Assembly (NCBI GenBank): GCA_040752895.1
Contig: JBFMHN010000004.1
Location: 1 to 64,000 of the forward strand
Direction of reading: 5' to 3'
Length of the DNA stretch: 64,000 nucleotides
Source of the DNA: Pseudomonadota bacterium
GTDB lineage: Bacteria; Pseudomonadota; Alphaproteobacteria; GCA-2746255
Position 1 is the stretch's first letter. Every line of letters starts with the position of its first letter. Of this stretch, positions 35,015-41,845 are shown piece by piece. Under the pieces are notes generated by a model. That model made no database searches. It was not told the origin of the DNA and saw only the letters and a list, made by a program, of their open reading frames with translations. Both the position numbers and the translations under genes were made by a program.

Positions 35015-36772
35015 GTGCTGGCGTTCTTTCCCAAGAATCGTTTCCAGAATCCAAGCGGCCTGCGCCGCCGATGCGGTGTTTTGTCGCTCGGCCTCGGGCT
35101 GGTTCTGCTCGTTGCGGCCTGCGACGATGGCCGGAAGAAAGAAACCGCCGCGCCGCAGACTTCCGCTCAGGCCGAACTCGAGGGCGGTTTCGCCGGCCGT
35201 TACCTCGCCGGCCGTCACGCCGCCATTACCCGGGATTTCACCGCCGCCGCCGACTTCATGGCCGCCGCCCTGGCTTACGACCCGGAGAACGCCGACCTTC
35301 TGCGCCGCACCTTCTACCTGATGGCCGACGAAGGGCGGTTCGAGGAGGCCGATAGGCTTGCCGAGCGCGTCCTCGTCATCGAGCCGGAGGATCCCATCGC
35401 GGGTTTCTACCGAATGGCCCGCAGCTTCCGGGCCGGCAACCCCGCCACCGCCCTCGACGATCTGGAGAAGATGCCGCGGCGGGGCTTGAACGCCTACCTC
35501 CAGCCGCTTTTTTCGGGGTGGATACACTTCGCCCTAGGCGACGGGGAAAAGGCCGTCGAGGCGCTTGGCCGGCTTGCGCGGGCGGAGGATTTCCAGACGA
35601 TCTACCACTACCACCTGGCCTTGCTTTACGACCTTGAAGGCAAGGACGACGTGGCGGAAGACAATTACAAATTGGCTCTTGATGACCACCCGCCTTCCTT
35701 GCGCGGCATCGAGGCGCTTGGAAATTTTTACGAACGCCATAACCGGCGGGAAGAAGCGCACAAGCTTTACGGTGAATACGTTTCCGATGACAGTCCCTCG
35801 CTTCTCCTGATTGAGCGGCAGGAACGCTTGGCCGGGGGCAAGCCGCCGGCCCGCCTTATCGGATCGCCCGCCGAAGGGCTGGCGGAGGCCTTCTTCAATC
35901 TTGCCGGGCTTCTTCAGCAACAAGGCGCGCATGAATTCGCGCTGGTTGCGGCCCGTTTGGCGATGGACCTGCGCGCCGATTTTTATGATGTCCATATGCT
36001 GGTGGCGGAGATTTACGAGGCACAGGAACGCTACCGCGCGGCCATCCACTTGAGCGAACAGATCCCGTCGGAAACGGCGTGGGGCTGGCTTGCCCAGCTT
36101 CGCACCGCGCGAAACTATGACCTCCTCAACGAGGAGAAGAAAGCGATTCTTCTGCTGAAGGACATGGCGAAGAAACGGCCGGAAAGGATTGACGCGCCGA
36201 TCGAGCTTGGCACGCTTTTGCGCATGCGCGAGCAGTATGGGGAGGCGATCGTCGCCTACGACGAGGCGATAAAACGAATCAAAAAAGTCGCGCCGCGTCA
36301 CTGGACGATTTTCTATGCGCGCGGCATCGCGTTCGAGCAGTCCGGCAAGTGGGAAAAGGCGGAGGCGGACCTGCTGCGCGCGCTACAGCTTCAGCCCGAT
36401 CAGCCTTACGTGCTGAACTATCTGGGTTATTCCTGGCTGGAGCACGGCCAGCAACTGGACCGGGCGCGGCGCTATATCGAACGCGCCGTCGAGCTGCGGC
36501 CAGACGACGGCTACATCGTGGACAGTCTTGGTTGGGCTCTCTACCGCACCGGGGCGTACGAAGAGGCGCTTCCCCATCTTGAACGCGCCGTCGAGCTGCG
36601 GCCCAACGACCCGATCATCAACGACCATTTGGGCGACGTCTATTGGCAGGTCGGCCGGCGGTACGAGGCCCGCTTCCAGTGGAAGCGCGCGCTGACCTTC
36701 AACGCCGATCCGAAGCTGGGCGAAAACATTCAGACAAAACTGGAAAGCGGACTTCCGGAAAAAGACGGTTGA
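35015..36772 (+). CDS. TPR-repeat lipoprotein
   Basis: A 585-residue tetratricopeptide protein. The N terminus has a signal with lipobox LLVAACDD, so it should be lipid-anchored in the envelope. TPR-like helical pairs run through the protein (for example GRYLAGRHAAITRDFTAAADF, and near the C terminus two near-identical copies of the HLERAVELRPNDPIINDHLGD type). The start is a GTG at 35015; an ATG is not available nearby. TPR lipoproteins of this size in alphaproteobacteria are often linked to outer-membrane or cell-wall assembly, but no specific role is evident. ispE follows six bases later. Confidence 0.87.
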   Translation: MLAFFPKNRFQNPSGLRRRCGVLSLGLGLVLLVAACDDGRKKETAAPQTSAQAELEGGFAGRYLAGRHAAITRDFTAAADFMAAALAYDPENADLLRRTFYLMADEGRFEEADRLAERVLVIEPEDPIAGFYRMARSFRAGNPATALDDLEKMPRRGLNAYLQPLFSGWIHFALGDGEKAVEALGRLARAEDFQTIYHYHLALLYDLEGKDDVAEDNYKLALDDHPPSLRGIEALGNFYERHNRREEAHKLYGEYVSDDSPSLLLIERQERLAGGKPPARLIGSPAEGLAEAFFNLAGLLQQQGAHEFALVAARLAMDLRADFYDVHMLVAEIYEAQERYRAAIHLSEQIPSETAWGWLAQLRTARNYDLLNEEKKAILLLKDMAKKRPERIDAPIELGTLLRMREQYGEAIVAYDEAIKRIKKVAPRHWTIFYARGIAFEQSGKWEKAEADLLRALQLQPDQPYVLNYLGYSWLEHGQQLDRARRYIERAVELRPDDGYIVDSLGWALYRTGAYEEALPHLERAVELRPNDPIINDHLGDVYWQVGRRYEARFQWKRALTFNADPKLGENIQTKLESGLPEKDG

Positions 36773-36778
36773 GGAACG

Positions 36779-37666
36779 GTGACGGCAAGCGGTGCTCCCG
36801 GTGAATTCTGGCTTTCGGCGCCGGCCAAGCTGAACCTCTACCTCCACGTGCTGGGGGAGCGGGACGACGGCTATCACCTCCTCAACAGCCTGGTTGCCTT
36901 CGCCGGCCTCCGGGATGAACTCGTCTTCCGGCCCGACGACACCTTAAGCCTTTCGATTCGGGGCCCGTTTGCCCCGGCGCTGGAGGAGGTCCCGCTTGAG
37001 GAAAACCTCGTGCTGCGGGCGGCGCGCCGGCTGGCGGAAGCCATCGGCGTGCGCCAGGGGGCGGCGATCACGCTGGTCAAGAACCTGCCCGTCGCCGGCG
37101 GCATCGGCGGCGGCTCGGCCGACGCGGCGGCGACACTTCGCGGGCTTATCCGCCTGTGGGGGGTCGCGTGGGAGCCGGGCCTGCTTGGCGCGCTTGGCCT
37201 CGCGCTTGGCGCGGACGTGCCGGTTTGCCTTGCCGGACAGGCGGCCTTCCTGGGCGGCATCGGCGAGGAATTGACGCCGGCTGGAAAACTGCCGGAGGCG
37301 GGCCTCGTGCTCGTCAATCCCGGTGTTGCCCTTTCGACCGCCGCCGTCTTCCGGGCGCATGGGAAGGCGGTTTCCGAGGCCGCGCCCATCCGATCTCTTC
37401 CTGGCGATGCGGAGGGCCTGGCCGAATTTTTGAAGGCTAGGCGCAACGACCTGACGGAGGCCGCGCTTCGCCAGGCACCCGTCGTCGGGGAAGCGCTGGA
37501 GGAAATCGCCGGGACGGCCGGTTGCCTGCTTGCCCGCATGTCGGGCAGCGGGGCGACCTGCTTCGGGCTTTACCGCGATCTTGCCGCCGCCAAGGCGGCA
37601 GCCGCCGCGCTTCGCCGCCGGCCTTCCGGCTGGTGGATCGCGGCGACAACTTTTCTTGCCGGTTGA
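36779..37666 (+). CDS. ispE: 4-diphosphocytidyl-2-C-methyl-D-erythritol kinase
   Basis: A 295-residue GHMP kinase in the MEP isoprenoid pathway. The N terminus APAKLNLYLHVLGERDDGYH is diagnostic, and the ATP-binding glycine-rich loop is PVAGGIGGGSADAAA. The C-terminal motif MSGSGATCFGLY is also present. Start is a GTG six bases after the TPR gene stop, so they share a transcript. Confidence 0.96.
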   Translation: MTASGAPGEFWLSAPAKLNLYLHVLGERDDGYHLLNSLVAFAGLRDELVFRPDDTLSLSIRGPFAPALEEVPLEENLVLRAARRLAEAIGVRQGAAITLVKNLPVAGGIGGGSADAAATLRGLIRLWGVAWEPGLLGALGLALGADVPVCLAGQAAFLGGIGEELTPAGKLPEAGLVLVNPGVALSTAAVFRAHGKAVSEAAPIRSLPGDAEGLAEFLKARRNDLTEAALRQAPVVGEALEEIAGTAGCLLARMSGSGATCFGLYRDLAAAKAAAAALRRRPSGWWIAATTFLAG

Positions 37667-37685
37667 GGCGGCGTGGGAGAGCGCG

Positions 37686-38858
37686 TCAGTCGGCGGGACG
37701 ACCCGCCGACTGGGAGACCGAACGGAGTTCCTCGAGTAGCGCCTTCGAAGCCTTGCCGTCGGTCGGCAAATTCCCGAACGCCTGGTAAAGCCGGATCGCG
37801 GCTTCCGTTTTCTCCGTCACGACGCCGTCCGCCGGTCCCGGCTCGAAGCCAAGCCCGACCAGCAAACGCTCAAGCGTTTCGATTTCGCCCTGGGTAAGGG
37901 CTTCCTCCGGTTTTGTTTCGTCGAGGACGACAATCTGTACGTCGCCTTCGGTTTCTTCCTGAGGGCTTGCCGCGCCTTCGGCGCTCATCCGCCAGCGGCG
38001 CGCCGCCTCGGTATCCTGTGCCACCCCTGCGCCCGCCTCGTAAAGGTCGGCCAAACGGTACATGGCCGCGACGTGGCCCTGTTCGGCGGCTTGGCGAAAG
38101 TAAGCCGCCGCCTTTTGGGCGTCCTTACCGACGCCGGCGCCCTCGGCATAGGCGATGGCGGATCGGAACTGGGCCTCCCGATGGCCCTGCTCGGCGGCGC
38201 TTTGGAACCAGAAGAAGGCTTCGATGAGGCTCTGCGTCACCGCGCGGCCTTGTTCGTAAAGCAGGCCTAGCCGGTACTGGGCTTCGGGGTGGCCGTGGAG
38301 AGCCGCTTTCTCGAACCATTCGGCCGCGGCTTGATCGTTCTTCGGGACCCATTCGCCGAGCGCGTAGCGCTGGGCAAGGTCGAACTGGGCTTCCCGGTCG
38401 CCGGCCTGGGCGGCGGCGCGGATCCGCTCGAGCGAAGCAGCGGAAAGATCCGCGGGATGACCGGCGGCCGTTTGGAGGCTGCCCGCGTTGGGGGAGGGCG
38501 CACCGTTCTCACCCACCCAGAGAAGCCCGAAGCCAGCCACCGCAAAAATCAGGACGACGAGAGAACTCGCCGCGAGCCAGCGAAGCTGCCGTTGCAGACG
38601 GGAAGACGGCGGCGCATAGCCTTTATAGCCGATAGCCGGTGTTTCCGTTTCCGTCGCCGTTTCGGGCAGCCGTTCGAGCTCGGGCACCGTCTCCGTTTGT
38701 TTCGCGCGCCCGCTTTCGCCAATACCTCGCGCGCGTCGCAGGATTACCGCCTCGACCCATTGCTCGACCGGGATGCCGGCCTGGCGGGCGGCTTCCGTGG
38801 CAGCCTTTCGCGCTTCCGGGCGTACGCCTTTCGGCTGCCAAGCGGCTTGCGTCGTCAT
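37686..38858 (-). CDS. PodJ-like Sel1-repeat protein with peptidoglycan-binding domain
   Basis: A 390-residue bitopic membrane protein: an N-terminal motif (residues 7-43, W..KGVRPEARKAA..AAR.AG...EQW) shared with the next two genes; a transmembrane helix at about 92-115; at least four Sel1 repeats from about 145 to 300; and a C-terminal peptidoglycan-binding domain (about 335-378, LLVGLGFEPGPADGVVTEKT). This is the architecture of the periplasmic half of Caulobacter PodJ, a polar organiser, but the long cytoplasmic coiled coil is absent. I chose the ATG at 38858, which matches the starts of the two paralogous genes; an earlier ATG at 38906 adds 16 residues and lies five bases from a tetranucleotide repeat. 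Confidence 0.78.
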   Translation of the reverse strand: MTTQAAWQPKGVRPEARKAATEAARQAGIPVEQWVEAVILRRARGIGESGRAKQTETVPELERLPETATETETPAIGYKGYAPPSSRLQRQLRWLAASSLVVLIFAVAGFGLLWVGENGAPSPNAGSLQTAAGHPADLSAASLERIRAAAQAGDREAQFDLAQRYALGEWVPKNDQAAAEWFEKAALHGHPEAQYRLGLLYEQGRAVTQSLIEAFFWFQSAAEQGHREAQFRSAIAYAEGAGVGKDAQKAAAYFRQAAEQGHVAAMYRLADLYEAGAGVAQDTEAARRWRMSAEGAASPQEETEGDVQIVVLDETKPEEALTQGEIETLERLLVGLGFEPGPADGVVTEKTEAAIRLYQAFGNLPTDGKASKALLEELRSVSQSAGRPAD

Positions 38859-38910
38859 GTCATCGGCCCGAAGCTTTCCCGGTTCTTCGTTATCTCGCGC
38901 GTCCATACAG

Positions 38911-38936
38911 TCTATCTATCTATCTATCTATCTATC
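38911..38936. repeat. Tetranucleotide tandem repeat (TCTA, 6.5 copies)
   Basis: 26 bases of uninterrupted TCTA repeat directly upstream of the PodJ-like gene (GATA on its coding strand). It starts five bases before the alternative ATG at 38906 and 53 before the preferred ATG. Such repeats often vary in copy number by slippage. Confidence 0.9.
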
Positions 38937-38981
38937 ACAGCTTTGGCCGGGCGGAACGGTTTGACCTTGCGGAGGGAATGG

Positions 38982-39491
38982 TCAGGGCAGATTGAACAGG
39001 CGGGCGAGCCGGCCGCGATGGGGGCGGCGTCTCTCTTGAGCGGTGGGTTCCGGCCCTTCCATTTTTTCCATCCGTTCCGTCAACCGCTGCAAGGCGCGCT
39101 CCATCGGTCCGGTGGCAATGCCGGTTTTCTCGCTCACCTCATGGAGGTGAGCGGCAAGCTCTTCGACCTTCTTGGCGATCGGTGCGACTGTTTCCTGGGT
39201 AGCCTGCTCGATGTGCTCGACCCGCTGGATGAGGTGCTGGATGCTTTTGAGGATTGCCTCTTCCGTCAACGCCGGCGGCGAGGGGCCTGCAAAATCGCCT
39301 TCGCCGCCGCTTGCCGTCCATTCGGCGGGCGTCTTCTGGCCGCCGCGTTTCAATTCGTTGGCGGCGGCGGCAAGGATCGTGCGGGTAAGCCAACCGCCCA
39401 GTGTCATGCCAGTCTTGCGTGCCGCCATCTTGGCGGCCTCGCGCGCTTCCGGCTCGATCCCCTTGATGCTCCAGGGGGCGTGGGAAGCCAT
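38982..39491 (-). CDS. Coiled-coil protein with PodJ-type N-terminal motif
   Basis: A 169-residue protein of unknown function. Residues 7-43 repeat the motif of its neighbours (WSIKGIEPEAREAAKMAARKTG, then GGWLTRTIL). A heptad-rich coiled coil follows at about 88-150 (RVEHIEQATQETVAPIAKKVEELAAHLHEVSEK). No membrane helix or signal is visible, so it is cytoplasmic. With the downstream gene it resembles the cytoplasmic half of PodJ. The ribbon-helix-helix-like pattern of the motif leaves open a DNA-binding or dimerisation role. Confidence 0.72.
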   Translation of the reverse strand: MASHAPWSIKGIEPEAREAAKMAARKTGMTLGGWLTRTILAAAANELKRGGQKTPAEWTASGGEGDFAGPSPPALTEEAILKSIQHLIQRVEHIEQATQETVAPIAKKVEELAAHLHEVSEKTGIATGPMERALQRLTERMEKMEGPEPTAQERRRPHRGRLARLFNLP

Positions 39492-39541
39492 ACCGTCTAT
39501 CCTTTCGGTTGCCCTTCAGATTCCAGGTAGTACCACCGAGA

Positions 39542-39560
39542 ATCCATTGAAAACATGGAT
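39542..39560. promoter_or_regulatory. Inverted repeat upstream of the coiled-coil gene
   Basis: ATCCAT-TGAAAAC-ATGGAT, 6-base arms with a 7-base spacer, lies 51-69 bases before the ATG of the coiled-coil gene in an AT-richer gap (39492-39611). An operator candidate; the binding factor is unknown. Confidence 0.3.
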
Positions 39561-39611
39561 AATGCTATGGAGTTGGCCTGCTTAAGTCAAGAAAGGTAGG
39601 GCCATATTCGG

Positions 39612-39782
39612 CTAGTCGGGCGCGGTCCCGGCGGACGCCTTTTTTTCCTCGGCGGCCTCAAGGGCGGCCTCGAGAATGATGCGGCTCAGCCACTCGCCCA
39701 CGGCAAGCTTCTCGCGCCGCGCCGCCTGTTTTGCCGCTTCCCGTGCTTCTCCGGATATGTTTTCGAGCTTCCAGCCGGTCAT
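39612..39782 (-). CDS. 56-residue protein that is little more than the shared PodJ-type motif
   Basis: The ATG at 39782 is chosen since AGAGGGGAAG lies directly before it; a start 14 codons upstream is possible. The protein is MTGWKLENISGEAREAAKQA at its start, then an AAR...GEWLSRIILEA segment, almost exactly the 40-residue motif seen at the N termini of the next two genes. It is too short to hold another domain. Ribbon-helix-helix regulators and antitoxins have similar length and pattern, so it may be a DNA-binding or dimerisation partner for its neighbours (inference). Confidence 0.68.
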   Translation of the reverse strand: MTGWKLENISGEAREAAKQAARREKLAVGEWLSRIILEAALEAAEEKKASAGTAPD

Positions 39783-39949
39783 CTTCCCCTCTTCTGTTCC
39801 GGCCGGGATAGTACCTTCGGCCATCTCAATGGGACAAGGGGTAGCGCCAGCCCGTTCAAGGTAGTTGAGGGAAATTTCCCCCTTCTTCGTTACCCGACGG
39901 CTCTCTCTTGCAGGGGGGCGGGCTTTCCGCCTACTTTCTGCCCGCGCGA

Positions 39950-40023
39950 TGGGGCGTGGCCAAGTGGTAAGGCAACGGGTTTTGATCCCGTGATCGCAGG
40001 TTCGAATCCTGCCGCCCCAACCA
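39950..40023 (+). tRNA. tRNA-Gln (anticodon TTG)
   Basis: A cloverleaf of 74 bases including encoded CCA (40021-40023). Acceptor TGGGGCG pairs with CGCCCCA (40013-40019), discriminator A at 40020. The anticodon stem ACGGG/CCCGT encloses the loop TTTTGAT, giving anticodon TTG (39982-39984), which reads CAA. The TTCGAAT T-loop is standard. It marks the edge between the core genes and the glycan cluster. Confidence 0.96.
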
Positions 40024-40490
40024 AGCGGTCCCGATTGCTACCTCGCCTTTACCCAATTTCAGCCACGGGCGCGCCGCCACTGCCGCCGCGATGCCCTGGG
40101 ATGAGCCCGAACGATTCGCTCTCGCTCCGACCGGTCAAACGCCGGAACGAAACGGCGGCCGGATTGTGGGAGCTGGAATCACGGTCCATGGGCCGGCACG
40201 TAACCGGCAGAGAATAAATATCGGTCGTCGGGGCCTGAATGGTCCGCGCCATCGGCGTGCCATGGCGACGCATGAACGAGACCGCGGCATCGAAAGAATT
40301 CCAAATGATCCGTAAGGCGCCGGCGGCGACATCGGGTGGGATAAGCGCCGCCGCTTGGGTTTGGGCATACCCCCGGCCGGCCGGCTTTCCAGCGGAGGCC
40401 CCCCGAGACTCCCCGGCAGGCCAAGGCGGAGGATAGGCTAACAATTTGATTTAAAATCATAAATCTAGAAAAACTGCCCAGGCCGTATCG
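40024..40490. other. Gene-free stretch after the tRNA
   Basis: About 470 bases between the tRNA and the first operator of the glycan cluster. Short frames occur on both strands but none shows a recognisable domain, ribosome site or consistent codon bias. It may contain a degraded gene, but I see no identifiable remnant, integrase or insertion sequence. The last 50 bases (from 40436) become AT-rich toward the promoter. Confidence 0.5.
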
Positions 40491-40503
40491 TTCACATTGT
40501 GAA
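40491..40503. promoter_or_regulatory. Operator candidate 1: TTCA-N5-TGAA
   Basis: TTCACATTGTGAA, a perfect palindrome around a single central base, 10 bases before the -35 box of the predicted promoter. First of three copies of the same half sites. Confidence 0.6.
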
Positions 40504-40512
40504 TTTCAAACC

Positions 40513-40541
40513 TTGACCATGCCCGCGGCGGGTGATATTCA
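40513..40541 (+). promoter_or_regulatory. Predicted sigma70 promoter of the glycan operon
   Basis: TTGACC (40513-40518), 17-base spacer, TATTCA (40536-40541). Transcription would start near 40548, so the leader is about 30 bases before the regulator ATG. The second operator overlaps the -10 box and the third covers the start site, the classic layout of a repressed promoter. Confidence 0.5.
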
Positions 40542-40550
40542 AATTCTGAA
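40538..40550. promoter_or_regulatory. Operator candidate 2: TTCA-N5-TGAA
   Basis: TTCAAATTCTGAA. It has the same TTCA and TGAA half sites and the same 5-base spacer as operators 1 and 3, and it overlaps the predicted -10 box. Confidence 0.58.
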
Positions 40551-40551
40551 T

Positions 40552-40564
40552 TTCACACCATGAA
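40552..40564. promoter_or_regulatory. Operator candidate 3: TTCA-N5-TGAA
   Basis: TTCACACCATGAA, beginning 14 bases after operator 2 and ending 12 bases before the regulator ATG. It would sit at the predicted transcription start. Confidence 0.58.
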
Positions 40565-40576
40565 TGAGAGCGCCCC

Positions 40577-41221
40577 ATGACCGGCAAGCCGAAGGCGCAC
40601 GCCGAGCTCGACTTTCTAGCCGCGATCGAACGGGGCGAGATCGTCACCCAGATGACGTTGCGGCGGCAGATCGGGGTGTCCGTCGGCATGGTCAATGCGC
40701 TGGTAAAGCGGGCCGTTGGCAAAGGCTATGCGAAGGTGAGCCAGGCGCCCTACAAGCGCTATGCTTACTACCTCACGCCGCGGGGGTTTACCGAAAAGAG
40801 CCGGCTGGTTGCGGAATATCTGGAAACTTCGCTCGATTTCTTTCGCGCTGCCCGCAGCGAGTATGCCGAAATCTTCGTACGCACCCAGCATATGGGCGTG
40901 AACAGAATTGCCTTGGCGGGCTGCGGCGAGCTCACGGAGATCGCGGTGCTGGCCGCCCTCGGCGAAGGCGTCTCGATCGATGCCATTCTTGAGCCCGAGG
41001 CGAACGAGGCCGAACGGTATGGTGTCAGGATTATCCGAGACCTGTCCGAGGCGCCCGCCATCGACGTGGTGATCATCACCGAGACGAAAGCGCCACAGGC
41101 CGCCTACGAACAGATGTGCGCGGCTTTTGGCGCGGCGCGGGTCTTTGCGCCGCCGCTGCTGCGCATCACGCCGAACCGGCGAGAGCTGATTGCCAGGGCG
41201 GGGCAGGAGGAGAACGCCTGA
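40577..41221 (+). CDS. Winged-helix transcriptional regulator with Rossmann-like C-terminal domain
   Basis: A 214-residue protein. The N-terminal 75 residues form a winged helix of MarR/ArsR type (ELDFLAAIERGEIVTQMTLRRQIGVSVGMVNALVKRAVGKGYAK, then a YYLTPRG wing). Residues 105-205 look like a nucleotide-binding Rossmann fold (RIALAGCGELTEIAVLAAL, then IDAILEPEANE), so it may sense a nucleotide sugar or cofactor. Three palindromes lie around its own promoter, so autoregulation is likely. It is the first gene of the glycan operon and its stop overlaps the start of the RfaH-like gene. Ribosome site weak (GAGAG). Confidence 0.82.
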   Translation: MTGKPKAHAELDFLAAIERGEIVTQMTLRRQIGVSVGMVNALVKRAVGKGYAKVSQAPYKRYAYYLTPRGFTEKSRLVAEYLETSLDFFRAARSEYAEIFVRTQHMGVNRIALAGCGELTEIAVLAALGEGVSIDAILEPEANEAERYGVRIIRDLSEAPAIDVVIITETKAPQAAYEQMCAAFGAARVFAPPLLRITPNRRELIARAGQEENA

Positions 41222-41718
41222 TGCGCTGGTACGTGGTCTGTTGCCAGGCTCGGCAGGAAGCGCGCGCCGATCTCAACCTGCGCCGCCAGGGTTTCGAGTC
41301 TTGGCTGCCCCGCTTGCGGTGGACGCGGCGCCATGCGCGGCGTGTCGATAACGTGCTCGTGCCATTGTTTCCCGGCTATTTGTTCGTGCGCTTGGGTCTG
41401 GACGTTCATCTGTGGCGTTCGATCAACGGCACGTTTGGCGTGCGCCGCCTCCTCTGCGAGAACGAGCGGCCGGCGCCGGTCGCCGCAGGGTTTGTCGAGA
41501 CTCTGCGGGAAACCGTAGACGAAGAGGGCCTGGTCGTCGCACCGCAAGACGCCTTCAAGTGCGGCGATCCCGTGCGCCTGATCGCGGGGCCGTTTGCCGA
41601 CATGGTTGGTACGCTCGCGCGCTTGACCGACAAGGACCGGGTCGCGGTGCTGCTGAATGTGCTGGGGCGTGAGGTCCAGGCGATAGTTTCGCGCCGCGTA
41701 CTGATACCGGCCGGCTGA
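41221..41718 (+). CDS. RfaH-like NusG paralog, transcription antitermination factor
   Basis: A 165-residue NusG-family protein. The NusG N-terminal domain starts MRWYVVCCQARQE and contains PLFPGYLFV at 48-56 and INGTFGVRRLL at 69-78, as in RfaH (PLFPNYLFV, INATRGV in E. coli). The C-terminal KOW domain spans about 112-162, with VAVLLNVLGREVQAIV aligning to the RfaH LLLNLINKEIKHSV segment. Specialised NusG paralogs keep RNA polymerase going through long polysaccharide operons. It follows the regulator by overlapping stop and start, and an ops-like element lies 83 bases after its stop. The general nusG would be elsewhere. Confidence 0.88.
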   Translation: MRWYVVCCQARQEARADLNLRRQGFESWLPRLRWTRRHARRVDNVLVPLFPGYLFVRLGLDVHLWRSINGTFGVRRLLCENERPAPVAAGFVETLRETVDEEGLVVAPQDAFKCGDPVRLIAGPFADMVGTLARLTDKDRVAVLLNVLGREVQAIVSRRVLIPAG

Positions 41719-41738
41719 GCCAAGTCTGACCGACCGAC

Positions 41739-41758
41739 CGCGCCGCAAGCGCGGCGCG
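41739..41758 (+). other. GC-rich hairpin in the leader after the RfaH-like gene
   Basis: CGCGCCGC-AAGC-GCGGCGCG: perfect 8-base stem with AAGC loop, 20 bases after the RfaH-like gene stop, followed by CTTTG. Too few Ts for a strong terminator, but it could pause or partly terminate RNA polymerase upstream of the ops-like element. Confidence 0.55.
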
Positions 41759-41775
41759 CTTTGAACGGTACCGTC

Positions 41776-41797
41776 TGGGTGACACCGCTTTCACCCA
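41776..41797 (+). other. Second leader hairpin, directly before the ops-like element
   Basis: TGGGTGA (41776-41782) pairs perfectly with TCACCCA (41791-41797) across an 8-base loop. It ends three bases before GGCGGTAGCGTG. Such a nascent RNA hairpin at the exit channel would be well placed to influence pausing at the ops-like site. Confidence 0.5.
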
Positions 41798-41800
41798 AAC

Positions 41801-41812
41801 GGCGGTAGCGTG
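41801..41812 (+). promoter_or_regulatory. ops-like element GGCGGTAGCGTG
   Basis: An exact 12-of-12 match to the operon polarity suppressor (ops) core of enterobacterial JUMPstart sequences, to which RfaH is recruited on paused RNA polymerase. It is in the sense orientation, 83 bases after an RfaH-like gene and 33 bases before the ATG of the first sugar gene, exactly where a functional ops would be expected. Confidence 0.78.
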
Positions 41813-41845
41813 CCACAAAACCCACTTTTCATACGCATATCCGAC

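Noticed and set aside
40049-40444. A 131-codon open frame on the minus strand after the tRNA
   Set aside because: No ribosome site, no recognisable motif, and amino-acid content like a translation of GC-rich non-coding DNA; frames of similar length occur on both strands here.
41739-41758. A strong intrinsic terminator after the RfaH-like gene
   Set aside because: The stem is good but only three Ts follow, interrupted by G; better described as a possible pause or weak terminator.
41810-41845. GTG at 41810 as the start of the 2-epimerase
   Set aside because: It lies within the ops-like element and adds 12 residues not typical of WecB; the ATG at 41846 gives the normal N terminus.
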